Shown: piece by piece, positions 25,389 through 35,075 of the stretch
How the letters are laid out: the number at the start of each line of letters is the position of its first letter
Position numbering within the stretch: the first letter of the stretch is position 1
NCBI RefSeq assembly: GCF_036621135.1
Contig: NZ_JAZIBG010000028.1
Span: 682,001-746,000, forward strand
Reading direction: 5' to 3'
Length of the DNA: 64,000 nucleotides
Origin: Aquincola agrisoli
GTDB taxonomy: Bacteria; Pseudomonadota; Gammaproteobacteria; Burkholderiales; Burkholderiaceae_C
Position numbers and translations under genes: made by a program
Notes under the pieces: model-generated
What the model saw: the letters and a program-made list of their open reading frames with translations, nothing else
What the model was told of the DNA's origin: nothing
Database searches by the model: none

Positions 25389-26954
25389 ATGAAGCCCATC
25401 GCCCTCATCCTCGCGCTCGCGGCGGCGCTGCTCGCGCCGCCCCTCGCCGCCCCGCCCGCCCAGGCACAGGTGCGGCTGCCGTCGCTGGGCGACGCGGTCT
25501 CCGACGACGTCGGCGTCGGCTCGGAGAAGCGCCTGGGCGACGAGATCATGCGCCAGATCCGGCGCGACCCGGACTACATCGACGACCCGCTGCTGCTCGA
25601 CTACGTGCAGCGGCTGTGGAGCCGGCTGGTCGCCGCCGCCCGCCAGCGCGGCGACATCGGCGCCGACACCGACGCGGTGTTCGCCTGGGAAGCCTTCCTC
25701 GTGCGCGACCGCAGCTTCAACGCCTTCGCGCTGCCGGGCGGCTACGTCGGCGTGCACCTGGGGCTGATCGCCACCGCCGGCACGCGCGACGAGCTCGCCT
25801 CGGTGCTCGGGCACGAGCTGTCGCACGTCACGCAGCGGCACATCGCGCGCAGCATCTCCAGTTCGTCGCGCCAGTCGATGGTGGGCATGGCGGCGATGAT
25901 CCTCGGCGTGCTCGCGGCCAGCCGCGCCAACAGCCCCGACGGCATCAACGCGGCCATCGTCGGCAGCCAGGCCGCAATGATCCAGGGCCAGCTCAACTTC
26001 TCTCGCGACATGGAGCGCGAGGCCGACCGCATCGGCTTCAACGTGATGACCGAAGCCGGCTTCTCGCCCGAGGGCATGGGTGCGATGTTCGAGAAGCTCG
26101 AAAACGCCTCGCGCCTGAACGACAGCGGCAACTACCCCTACCTGCGCAGCCATCCGCTGACCACCGAGCGCATCGGCGAGGCCCGCACCCGCGCGCAGGC
26201 CGCCGGCCACGCGGACGCCGCCACGCCCACACCCGAGCACCTGCTGATGCAGGCCCGCGCGCGGGTGCTGGGCGATCCGATGGTCGCCTCGCTGCGGCGC
26301 GTGCAGGCGCAGGCCGGCGAGTCCGACCGCACGCAGGCCGCGCCGCAGCGCATGGCCGCGCTGTACGGCAGCGCGCTCGCCTCGTCGCAGCTGCGCGAGA
26401 CGCAGCGGGCGCAGGCCTCGCTTGATGCGGCGCGCGCGCTGGCGGGCGACGACGCCGCGGCGCAGCGCATCCTCTCGATGCTGCAGGCGCGCATCTGGCT
26501 CGACGGCGGCGAAGCCCCGCGCGCCCTGGCGCTGGCCGACAGCCTCGACGACGGCTCGCGCCCGGTGATGCTGATGCGCGCCCAGGCCGCGCTGGACGCC
26601 GCCCGCGCGGCCCGCAGCCCGCAGTCCGACGCGCTGCGGCGCGGCACCGACCTGCTGCAGACCTGGGTGGCCGAGCACCCGCAGGACGCCACCGCCTGGA
26701 GCCTGCTCGCGCAGTGCAACGCCCACCAGGGCCTGCCGCTGCGCGCCGTGCGCGCCGAGGCCGAGGAGCGCGCCGCGCTCGGCGACCTGAACGGCGCCAT
26801 CGACCGGCTGCGCGCCGGCCAGCGCCTCGCCCGCGACGCCGCGCCGGGCCGCACCGACTTCATCGATGCCTCCGTCATCGACGCGCGGCTGCGGCAGATC
26901 GACGCACTGCGGCGCTCGCTGCAGGCCGACAGCCGCAACGGCCCGCCGCCCTGA
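25389..26954 (+). CDS. bepA: BepA/YfgC-like M48 metalloprotease with TPR-like tail
   Basis: A 521-residue periplasmic protease. A signal peptide ends near APPAQAQ (about residue 27). The M48 zinc motif HELSH is at residues 142-146, with the third ligand in MEREADRIGF, and the C-terminal half is helical, alanine-rich TPR-like repeats. BepA degrades or assists misassembled outer-membrane proteins such as LptD and works with BAM. The ATG at 25389 gives the signal peptide directly. It is followed 79 bases later by the alpha2-macroglobulin gene on the same strand. Confidence 0.9.
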   Translation: MKPIALILALAAALLAPPLAAPPAQAQVRLPSLGDAVSDDVGVGSEKRLGDEIMRQIRRDPDYIDDPLLLDYVQRLWSRLVAAARQRGDIGADTDAVFAWEAFLVRDRSFNAFALPGGYVGVHLGLIATAGTRDELASVLGHELSHVTQRHIARSISSSSRQSMVGMAAMILGVLAASRANSPDGINAAIVGSQAAMIQGQLNFSRDMEREADRIGFNVMTEAGFSPEGMGAMFEKLENASRLNDSGNYPYLRSHPLTTERIGEARTRAQAAGHADAATPTPEHLLMQARARVLGDPMVASLRRVQAQAGESDRTQAAPQRMAALYGSALASSQLRETQRAQASLDAARALAGDDAAAQRILSMLQARIWLDGGEAPRALALADSLDDGSRPVMLMRAQAALDAARAARSPQSDALRRGTDLLQTWVAEHPQDATAWSLLAQCNAHQGLPLRAVRAEAEERAALGDLNGAIDRLRAGQRLARDAAPGRTDFIDASVIDARLRQIDALRRSLQADSRNGPPP

Positions 26955-27033
26955 ACGCGGCGCCGGCCCGCGGCCGGCCCGCTGCTCGCCGCTCGCTGGC
27001 GCGCATCGGCTAGGCTCCGGCGAGGAGAACCCC

Positions 27034-30000
27034 ATGCGGCCACACGCCCCCTTTCTGCCCTTGATCCTGGCGGCCGCGCTGTCGGGCCCGGCCGCCGCGG
27101 CCCGCATCGACAGCGTGCAGCCGCGCGGCGAGGTCGACCAGGTGCGGCAGGTCACCGTGCGCTTCGCCGAACCGGTGGTGCCGATGGGCGATCCCCGCCA
27201 GCCGGCGCCGGTCGCGCTGAGCTGCAACGGCGCCCCGCCGGCCGGCAGCGGCCGCTGGTCGGACGACCGCGTCTGGCTGTTCGACCTGCAGGCCCCGCTG
27301 CCCCCGGGCACACGCTGCACGGTGCGCCTGCAGCCCGGCTGGCGGCCCGGCGTGGGCAGCCCCACGGTCGAAGGGCCGGCCGAGTTCGGCTTTTCCACCG
27401 GCGGCCCGGCAGTCGTGCAGGTGCGCCCCTGGCCCGGCAGCGAGGTCGAGGAGGACGCGCACTTCCTGCTCACCCTCACCGGCCCGGCCACGCCCGCCAG
27501 CGTCACGGCCCGCGCGGCCTGCGAGGTGGAGGGCATCGGCGAACGCCTGCCGGTGCGCATCGTCGACGGCGCGCTGCGCGAGCAGGTGCTGACGCAGGTT
27601 TTCAAGGGCCAGCGGCGCAAGCCGGCCGCGTCGAACCTGCTGCTGCTGGCCTGCCAGCGGCCGCTGCCGGCGCAGGCGCGGCTGCGGCTGGTCTGGGGCC
27701 CGGGCATCGCCGCGGCGATCAACCCGCAGGTGGTCACGCGCCAGGCGCAGCGCTTCGAGTTCACCGTTCGGGCGCGCTTCTCCGCCGACTTCAGCTGCCC
27801 GCGCGAGCGCGCCGATGCCGGCTGCCTGCCGCTGCAGCCGATGGTGCTGAACTTTTCCGCACCCGTGCCCCGGGCCCAGGCGCAGGCCGTGCGGCTGCAG
27901 CCGGCGCAGGGCGCCGCGCGCGCGCCCCGGCTCGATCCCGGCGAGGACGCCGTCACCTCGCTGCAGTTCGCGGCGCCGCTGCCGCCCGACACCCGCTTCA
28001 CGCTCACGCTGCCGGCCGGCCTGCAAGACGACAGCGGCCGCGCGCTGGCCAACGCGCAGGCCTTCCCGCTGGCCGTCGCGACCGGGGCGATGCCGCCGCT
28101 GGCCAAGTTCGCGGCGGCGCCCTTCGGGATCGTCGAGCTGGAGGGCACGCAGGGGGTGCTGCCCCTCACGCTGCGCCATGTGCAGCCCGACCTGCTCGGC
28201 CCGGATGCACGCAGCCGCGCCACCGTCAAGCGCCTGGACGCCGCCACGCCCGACGCCGAGCTGCTGCGCTGGCTGGGCCGCATCGAGCGCTACCACGACC
28301 GAGAGATCAGCGCCAAGGACGCCGGCCTGCCGCGTGCGCAGTGGACCGAACGCGTCGCCGTCACCGACGACGCCGGCCGCACGCGGCACGTCACGCGCGA
28401 CCGCCGGCTCGCCACCCGCACGCTGCCGCTGCTGGCGGACGAGGCGGGCACCACGCGCCTGGCGCTGCCGCCGGCCACGGCCCGCCCGCTCGACACCGAA
28501 GTGATCGGCCTGCCGCTGGCCGGCGCGGGCTACCACGTGGTGGAGATCGCCTCCCCGACGCTCGGCGAGAAGCTGCTGGCGGCGCCCCGGCCGATGTTCG
28601 TGCGCACCGGCGTGCTGGTGACCAACCTCGGCGTGCACTTCAAGCACGGACGCGAATCGAGCGCCGTCTGGGTGACCACGCTCGATCGCGGCCGGCCGGT
28701 GGCCGAGGCACAGGTGGCGGTCAGCGACTGCCGGGGCCGGCCGCTCTGGCAGGGCCGCACCGATGCGCAGGGCATCGCGCGCATCGCCGTGCCGCTGCCT
28801 GACGAACACCACGGCAGCGCCTGCCTGGTCGACGAGGGGCTCTTCGTCACCGCCCGCCAGGGCGGCGACCTGTCGTGGGTGTTTGGCCGCTGGAACCGCG
28901 GCATCGAGCCCTGGCGCTTCAACCTGCCCACCGGCGAACCGGGCGAGCCCGAGGCGGGCCCCGACCTGCGCGCCCACACGGTGTTCGACCGCACCCTGCT
29001 GCGTGCCGGCGACACCGTGTCGATGAAGCATTTCATGCGGCGCGAGACGGCGCGCGGCCTGCAGCCCCTGGAGGCGGCGGACCGGCCGACGGCCCTGGTC
29101 ATCACCCACGTCGGCAGCAACGCCCGCATCGAGCAGCCCGTCGCCTGGCAGGCCGGCGGGCGGCATGCGCTGTCGCAATGGGCCGTGCCGCGCACCGCGA
29201 AGCTCGGGCTGTACGAGGTGGCGCTGCAGCGCGGCGAGCGGCAGTGGCCGGCCGGCAGCTTCCGGGTCGAGGCGTTCCGCGTGCCGCTGGTCGACGCCCG
29301 GCTGGGCGCGCCGCCCGGGCCGTTGGTCGCGCCGCAGGCGCTGCCGATGTCGGTGCAGCTCACGCACCTGTCCGGCGGCGGCGTCGCCGGCGCACCGGTG
29401 CAGCTCAGCGCCCTGCTGCGCGAACGCGGCGTGGATTTCCCGGGCTACGAGGACTACAGCTTCCAGCCGCCGCGCGAACCCGGCCGGGAAGACGCCGCGG
29501 CCGACGAGGACACCACCCCCGACGGCGCGCGGCTGGTGGCCGACAAGCTCGCGGCCACCACCGATGCACAAGGCGCCGCGCGCATCACGATCGATGGGCT
29601 GCCGCCGTCGCGCACGCCCACCGAGCTCGTCGCCGAGCTGCGCTTCGACGATCCCAACGGGGAGGTGCAGACCGCCAGCCAGCGCCTCGCGCTGTGGCCC
29701 GCCGCGGTCGTGGTCGGCGTGCGGGCGCGGTCCTGGGCGGCCAGCCCCGGGCAGCTTCGCTTCCAGGCCGTGGCGCTCGACACCGCCGGGCGGCCGCTGG
29801 CGGGCCGGACGGTGGAGGTGGCCGGCCGGCGGACCCAGTGGATCAGCAGCCGCAAGCGGCTCGTCGGCGGCTTTTATGCCTACGACCAGCGGCGGGAAGT
29901 GAAGGCGCTGGGCACGCTGTGCACCGGCCGCAGCGATGCGCGCGGCCTGGTGCTGTGCGAGGCCACGCTGGCCGAGGCGGGCGAGGTGGAGCTGGTCGCC

Positions 30001-32889
30001 AGCGCCAAGGACGACGCCGGCCGCACCGCCCAGGCCGCCACCTCAGTCTGGATCACCGGCCAGGGCGAGTTCTGGTTTGCGCAGGACAACGACGACCGCA
30101 TCGACCTGCTGCCCGAGCAGCGCAGCGTCGCCCCCGGCGGCACCGCGCGCCTGCAGGTGCGCATGCCGTTCCGGGAAGCGACGGCGCTGGTGGCCGTGGA
30201 GCGCGAAGGGGTGCTGCACACCCAGGTGGTTGCGCTGCGTGGCGCCGAACCGGTGATCGAGGTGCCGATCCCGCGCGGCGCGGCGGCCGGCGGCGACGAG
30301 GCCGGCTCCTGGGCGCCCAACGTCTACGTCAGCGTGCTCGCGCTGCGCGGGCGGCTGCGCGAGGTGCCCTGGTACTCGTTCTTCCGCTGGGGCTGGCGGG
30401 CGCCGGTCGACTGGTGGCGGGCGTACCGCCACGAGGCCCCCGACTGGCGGCCCCCCGCCGCGATGGTCGACCTCGCGAAGCCGGCCTACAAGTTCGGCGC
30501 GACGCAGCTGCAGGTCGGGCTCGATGCGCACCGGCTCGACGTGCAGGTCAGCGCCGACCAGCCGCAGTACCAGGTGCGGCAGACGGCGAAGGTCAAGGTG
30601 CGCGTGACGCAGGGCGGCCAGCCGCTGGCGGGCACGTCGGTCGCCTTCGCCGCCGTGGACGAGGGCCTGCTCGCGCTGCAGCCCAACACCTCGTGGGACC
30701 TGCTCGGCGCGATGTTCCAGCCGCGGCCGTGGAGCGTGCAGACCGCCACCGCGCAGGGCGAGGTCATCGGGCGCCGGCACTACGGCCGCAAGGCGGTGCC
30801 CGCCGGCGGCGGCGGGGGCCGCAACCCCACGCGCGAGCTGTTCGACACCCTGCTGTTGTGGCGCGGCGACGTGCAGCTGGACGCCCGCGGCGAAGCGTCG
30901 ATCGAGGTGCCGCTGAACGATTCGCTGACGAGCTTCCGGCTCGTCGCGGTCGCCGACGCGGGCACCGACCGCTTCGGCTCCGGCAGCACGCAGGTGCGCG
31001 TCTCGCAGGACCTGCAGATGCTCTCCGGCCTGCCGCCGCTGGCGCGCGAGGGCGACAGCTACAACGCCGTCTTCACCCTGCGCAACACCACCTCGCGCGC
31101 GATGGAGGTCCAGGCCACGCTGAAGGCGGCCGGCGTGCCGGGCCTGGAGGCGCGCAGCGTCAGCCTGCCCGCCGGCGGCGCGGCCGAGGTGGTGTGGCCC
31201 GTGACGGTGCCTGCCGGCGTACAGCTGCTGGCCTGGGAGGCCGCGGTCGCCGAACGGGGCGGCGCCGCGCGCGACCAGCTGCGCATCACGCAGTCCATCG
31301 CGCCCGCGGTGCCGCTGCGGGTGATGCAGGCCACGCTGACGCAGCTCGACGGCACGCTCTCGGTGCCGCTGGCCGCGCCGGCCGACGCGCTGCCGGCGCA
31401 CGGCCCCAAGGCCGGCGGCGTGCAGATCGCGCTGCAGCCGCGGCTGTCGGCCGAGCTGCCCGGGCTGCGGCGCTTCTTCGAGGCCTACCCGTACAGCTGC
31501 CTGGAGCAGCGCGCGTCGGTCGCGATCGGGCTGCGCGACGCCACCCGCTGGCAGCGCGTGGTGGCCGAGCTGCCCGACCACCTCGACAGCGACGGCCTCG
31601 CGCTGTATTTCCCGCCGGCGGCGGGCGACGCGCCGCGCGGCCACGACCGGCTCACCGCCTACCTGGTGCAGGCCAGCCACGAAGCCGCGCTGCTCGACCC
31701 GCGCTTCGCGCTGCCGGCGTCCGCGCTGGAGCCGATGCTGCAGGGCCTGGCCGCCTTCGTCGAAGGCCGGCTCACCCGCAGCACGCGTGCGCCGCGGCCC
31801 GACCTCGACGTGCGCAAGCTCGCGGCGATCGAGGCGCTGTCGCGCCACGGCCGTGCCAGCGCCCGCATGCTCGGGTCGATCGCGATCGCGCCGGCGGCCT
31901 GGCCCACGGCGGCGCTGATCGACTGGCTGCAGATCCTGCAGCGCGTGGAGGGCGTGCCCGGGCGGGCGCAGCGCCTCGACGAGGCCCGGCAGCTGCTGCG
32001 CGCGCGGCTCGCCTACAGCGGCACGACGCTGCGCTTCTCCACCGAGGACAGCGACGGCTGGTGGTGGCTGATGGACAGCGCCGATGCCAACGCCGCGCGG
32101 CTGGTGCTGGCGCTGCTCGAGGAGCCCTCGTGGCGCGCCGAGCTGCCCCGGCTGGTGACCGGCGCCCTCGCCCGCCAGCAGGGCGGCGCCTGGCGCACGA
32201 CCCCGGCCAACCTGTGGGGATCGCTGGCGCTCGACCGCTTCTCCGCGGCCTTCGAGGGCACGCCGGTGGCCGGCCGCACCGCGGTGCGCCTGGGCGCCGA
32301 GAGCGGCGCGTTCGACTGGGCGCTGCAGCCGGCCGGCGGCGCGCTCAGCCTGGCGTGGCCCGAGGGCGCCCCCGCCACGCTCGAACTGGCGCAGCAGGGC
32401 AGCGGCCGGCCCTGGGCCACGCTGCAGGCGCTGGCCGCGGTGCCGCTCAAGGCGCCGGTCGCCGCCGGCTACCGCATCGGCCGCAGCATCGTGCCGGTGG
32501 CGCAGAAGACGCCGGGCCGGTGGTCGCGCGGCGACCTGCTGCGGGTGCGGCTGGAGCTCCAGGCCCTGGGCGACATGGGCTGGGTGGTCGTCAGCGATCC
32601 GCTGCCCACCGGCGCGACGGTGCTGGGCGGCGGCGGCAACCGCGACTCGCAGATCGCCACGCGCGGCGAGCGGCGCGAGGGCGGCGCGCTGCTGGCCTAC
32701 GTCGAGCGGGCGCCGGCGGCCTGGCGCGCGTACCACGAGTGGATGCCGCGCGGCACCCACCTGCTGGAGTACACGCTGCGCCTGAACAGCAGCGGCCGCT
32801 TCGCGCTGCCGCCCACCCGCGTCGAGGCGATGTACGCGCCCGAGGTCTTCGGCGAGGTGCCGAACGAGACGCTGGAGGTGCAGCCTTGA
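27034..32889 (+). CDS. Bacterial alpha-2-macroglobulin (thioester-containing)
   Basis: A very large secreted protein of 1951 residues. A signal peptide (MRPHAPFLPLILAAALSGPA) has no lipobox cysteine, so it looks soluble periplasmic rather than lipidated. Macroglobulin-like beta domains, a bait-region part and the thioester domain follow, with the intact motif C1489-L-E-Q1492 (YSCLEQRASVA). Such proteins trap attacking proteases in the periplasm and are typically paired with pbpC, which follows after 2 bases. A strong SD (GAGGAG) precedes the ATG at 27034. Another frame is open for much of this gene; that is a G+C artefact. Confidence 0.93.
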   Translation: MRPHAPFLPLILAAALSGPAAAARIDSVQPRGEVDQVRQVTVRFAEPVVPMGDPRQPAPVALSCNGAPPAGSGRWSDDRVWLFDLQAPLPPGTRCTVRLQPGWRPGVGSPTVEGPAEFGFSTGGPAVVQVRPWPGSEVEEDAHFLLTLTGPATPASVTARAACEVEGIGERLPVRIVDGALREQVLTQVFKGQRRKPAASNLLLLACQRPLPAQARLRLVWGPGIAAAINPQVVTRQAQRFEFTVRARFSADFSCPRERADAGCLPLQPMVLNFSAPVPRAQAQAVRLQPAQGAARAPRLDPGEDAVTSLQFAAPLPPDTRFTLTLPAGLQDDSGRALANAQAFPLAVATGAMPPLAKFAAAPFGIVELEGTQGVLPLTLRHVQPDLLGPDARSRATVKRLDAATPDAELLRWLGRIERYHDREISAKDAGLPRAQWTERVAVTDDAGRTRHVTRDRRLATRTLPLLADEAGTTRLALPPATARPLDTEVIGLPLAGAGYHVVEIASPTLGEKLLAAPRPMFVRTGVLVTNLGVHFKHGRESSAVWVTTLDRGRPVAEAQVAVSDCRGRPLWQGRTDAQGIARIAVPLPDEHHGSACLVDEGLFVTARQGGDLSWVFGRWNRGIEPWRFNLPTGEPGEPEAGPDLRAHTVFDRTLLRAGDTVSMKHFMRRETARGLQPLEAADRPTALVITHVGSNARIEQPVAWQAGGRHALSQWAVPRTAKLGLYEVALQRGERQWPAGSFRVEAFRVPLVDARLGAPPGPLVAPQALPMSVQLTHLSGGGVAGAPVQLSALLRERGVDFPGYEDYSFQPPREPGREDAAADEDTTPDGARLVADKLAATTDAQGAARITIDGLPPSRTPTELVAELRFDDPNGEVQTASQRLALWPAAVVVGVRARSWAASPGQLRFQAVALDTAGRPLAGRTVEVAGRRTQWISSRKRLVGGFYAYDQRREVKALGTLCTGRSDARGLVLCEATLAEAGEVELVASAKDDAGRTAQAATSVWITGQGEFWFAQDNDDRIDLLPEQRSVAPGGTARLQVRMPFREATALVAVEREGVLHTQVVALRGAEPVIEVPIPRGAAAGGDEAGSWAPNVYVSVLALRGRLREVPWYSFFRWGWRAPVDWWRAYRHEAPDWRPPAAMVDLAKPAYKFGATQLQVGLDAHRLDVQVSADQPQYQVRQTAKVKVRVTQGGQPLAGTSVAFAAVDEGLLALQPNTSWDLLGAMFQPRPWSVQTATAQGEVIGRRHYGRKAVPAGGGGGRNPTRELFDTLLLWRGDVQLDARGEASIEVPLNDSLTSFRLVAVADAGTDRFGSGSTQVRVSQDLQMLSGLPPLAREGDSYNAVFTLRNTTSRAMEVQATLKAAGVPGLEARSVSLPAGGAAEVVWPVTVPAGVQLLAWEAAVAERGGAARDQLRITQSIAPAVPLRVMQATLTQLDGTLSVPLAAPADALPAHGPKAGGVQIALQPRLSAELPGLRRFFEAYPYSCLEQRASVAIGLRDATRWQRVVAELPDHLDSDGLALYFPPAAGDAPRGHDRLTAYLVQASHEAALLDPRFALPASALEPMLQGLAAFVEGRLTRSTRAPRPDLDVRKLAAIEALSRHGRASARMLGSIAIAPAAWPTAALIDWLQILQRVEGVPGRAQRLDEARQLLRARLAYSGTTLRFSTEDSDGWWWLMDSADANAARLVLALLEEPSWRAELPRLVTGALARQQGGAWRTTPANLWGSLALDRFSAAFEGTPVAGRTAVRLGAESGAFDWALQPAGGALSLAWPEGAPATLELAQQGSGRPWATLQALAAVPLKAPVAAGYRIGRSIVPVAQKTPGRWSRGDLLRVRLELQALGDMGWVVVSDPLPTGATVLGGGGNRDSQIATRGERREGGALLAYVERAPAAWRAYHEWMPRGTHLLEYTLRLNSSGRFALPPTRVEAMYAPEVFGEVPNETLEVQP

Positions 32890-32891
32890 CG

Positions 32892-35075
32892 ATGCGCCGG
32901 CGCGCCCTTGCCGCGCTCGCCGCCACCGCGGCGGCGGCGGGCGGCGCGCTGGCCGCGGGGCTGCCGGGCTTCGCCGACGTGCGGGCCGCGCACCTGCCGT
33001 CGGACATCGTCGTGCGCGACCGTCATGGCGAGCCGCTGCAGGGCGTGCGCGTGGACTCCCGCGTGCGCGTCGGCCCCTGGACGGCGCTCGACGAGGTGTC
33101 GCCCGCGCTGCGGACCGCGCTCGTGCTCGGCGAGGACCGGCGCTTCTGGGCGCACAGCGGCGTCGACTGGGCGGCGCTGGCGCGCAGCGCCTGGGCGAAC
33201 GCCGTCAACACGCGCACCCAGGGCGGCTCGACGCTGACCATGCAGCTCGCCGGCCTGCTCGACGACGGCCTGGCGCGGCCGGCCGGCGGGCGCAGCGTCG
33301 CGCAGAAGATCGGCCAGATCGCGATGGCGCGCGAGCTGGAGGCGCGCTGGCGCAAGACCGAGATCCTCGAGGCCTACCTGAACCGCGTGCCGCTGCGCGG
33401 CGAACTGGTGGGCGTGGCGGCCGCGTCGCAGCAGCTCTTCGGCAAGCACCCCAGCGGGCTCGACGCGCCCGAGGCGGCGGTGATGTCGGCCCTGGTGCGC
33501 GCACCCAACGCCGCGGCGGCCGACGTGGCCCGCCGCGCCTGCGGCGTGCTCCAGGCGCAGCGGCTGCCGTGCGCCGGCATCGAGACCCTGGCCGCCCACG
33601 CGCTGGCACGGCGGCCCGGGCCCACCGCCGTCGAGCCGCTGGCGCCGCACCTGGCGCGCCGCGTGGTGCAGGCGCTGGGCAGCCGGGCCCCCGTCCGCGG
33701 CGACGTGCGGACCACGCTGGACGCAGCGGTCCAGCGCCTGGCCGTGCAGGCGCTGCGCCAGCAGCTCGCCGAGCTGCAGCGCCGCAACGTGCAGGACGGC
33801 GCCGTGGTGGTGATCGACAACGCCAGCGGCGAGGTGCGTGCCTGGGTAGGCTCGGCCGGCGCGGGCCTGTCGGCGGCGCACGAGGTGGATGCGGTGGTGG
33901 CGCGCCGCCAGCCCGGTTCGACGCTGAAACCGTTCGTCTACGGCCTCGCGTTCGAGCGCCGGCTGATCACGCCCGCCAGCCTGCTCGACGACACGCCGGC
34001 CGAGCTGGCCACCGGCGTTGACGGCATCGGCGGGCTCTACCAGCCGCAGAACTACGACCGGCGCTTCAAGGGCTGGGTGAGCGCGCGCAGCGCCCTGGGC
34101 GCCAGCCTGAACGTGCCGGCGGTGCGGGTGGGCGCGATGCTGGGCCCGGACGCCGTGTTCGAGCGGCTCAACGCGCTGGGCCTGCACATCGACCACACCG
34201 CGGGGTACCACGGCCACGCACTGGTGCTGGGCAGCGCCGACGTCACGCTGCTCGACCTGGCCAACGCCTACCGCGCGCTGGCCAACGGCGGGCGCTTCGG
34301 CCCGGCCGTGTGGCTGCCGGCCGCGCCGGGCCGCCCGGCCCCCGCGCGCGCCGGCCTGCAGGTGATGGACCCGCGGGCCGCCTGGCTCGTGGCCGACATC
34401 CTGGCGGACAACAACGCCCGCGCGCTGACCTTCGGGCTCGACAGCCCGCTCGTCACGCGGCGCTTCGCGGCGGTGAAGACCGGCACCAGCAAGGACCTGC
34501 GCGACAACTGGTGCATCGGCTTCACCGAGCGCTTCACGGTGGGCGTCTGGGTCGGCAATGCCGATGGCGAGCCGATGCACCACGTGAGCGGCACCACCGG
34601 CGCCGCGCCGGTCTGGCGCGGCATCGTGCAGGCGCTGCAGGACGGCGAGCGCGCAGCCCGCCCCGCCGCGCCGGCGGGCGTGCTGCGCCAGGCCGTGCGC
34701 TTCGAGGGGATGGACGAGGCGCCGCGCGACGAGTGGTTCATCGCCGGCACCGAGCAGGCCGTGTGGCAGCGCAGCGCGCAGCGTGCGCCCTTCGGCATCG
34801 TGCAGCCGCGCGACGGCAGCCTGTTCGCCATCGACCCGGACATGCCGCCCGGCGCGCAGCGCATCGTCTTCGAGGGCGCCGACGGCGTCTGGCGCCTCGA
34901 CGGCCGACGCATCGGCGAAGGGTCGCACCTGCAGTGGGCACCCTGGCCCGGCCGGCATGTGCTGGCGCTGCACGGCCGGGATGGGCGGCTCGTGCAGCAG
35001 GTGCGCTTCGAGGTGCGCGGTGCCGAGCCGCGCCACGGGCCGACCGGCCCGCCGCGTCAGCCCAGCGGCCGCTGA
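32892..35075 (+). CDS. pbpC: Penicillin-binding protein 1C (bifunctional transglycosylase/transpeptidase)
   Basis: A 727-residue class A PBP. An N-terminal membrane anchor is followed by the GT51 transglycosylase domain with catalytic E81 (LGEDRRFWAHSGVDW) and QGGSTLTMQLAG, then the transpeptidase domain with S343-TLK, S405-LN and K529-TG, and the C-terminal BiPBP_C domain (about 645-715). PbpC is thought to repair cell wall after damage, matching its coupling with alpha2-macroglobulin two bases upstream. Its last 19 bases overlap the convergent MFS gene. Confidence 0.95.
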   Translation: MRRRALAALAATAAAAGGALAAGLPGFADVRAAHLPSDIVVRDRHGEPLQGVRVDSRVRVGPWTALDEVSPALRTALVLGEDRRFWAHSGVDWAALARSAWANAVNTRTQGGSTLTMQLAGLLDDGLARPAGGRSVAQKIGQIAMARELEARWRKTEILEAYLNRVPLRGELVGVAAASQQLFGKHPSGLDAPEAAVMSALVRAPNAAAADVARRACGVLQAQRLPCAGIETLAAHALARRPGPTAVEPLAPHLARRVVQALGSRAPVRGDVRTTLDAAVQRLAVQALRQQLAELQRRNVQDGAVVVIDNASGEVRAWVGSAGAGLSAAHEVDAVVARRQPGSTLKPFVYGLAFERRLITPASLLDDTPAELATGVDGIGGLYQPQNYDRRFKGWVSARSALGASLNVPAVRVGAMLGPDAVFERLNALGLHIDHTAGYHGHALVLGSADVTLLDLANAYRALANGGRFGPAVWLPAAPGRPAPARAGLQVMDPRAAWLVADILADNNARALTFGLDSPLVTRRFAAVKTGTSKDLRDNWCIGFTERFTVGVWVGNADGEPMHHVSGTTGAAPVWRGIVQALQDGERAARPAAPAGVLRQAVRFEGMDEAPRDEWFIAGTEQAVWQRSAQRAPFGIVQPRDGSLFAIDPDMPPGAQRIVFEGADGVWRLDGRRIGEGSHLQWAPWPGRHVLALHGRDGRLVQQVRFEVRGAEPRHGPTGPPRQPSGR

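Noticed and set aside
28875..32889. Very long open frame overlapping the alpha2-macroglobulin gene in another phase, running into pbpC
   Set aside because: It has the Ala/Arg/Pro/Gly-rich composition of a shadow frame in G+C-rich DNA; the real pbpC begins at 32892.
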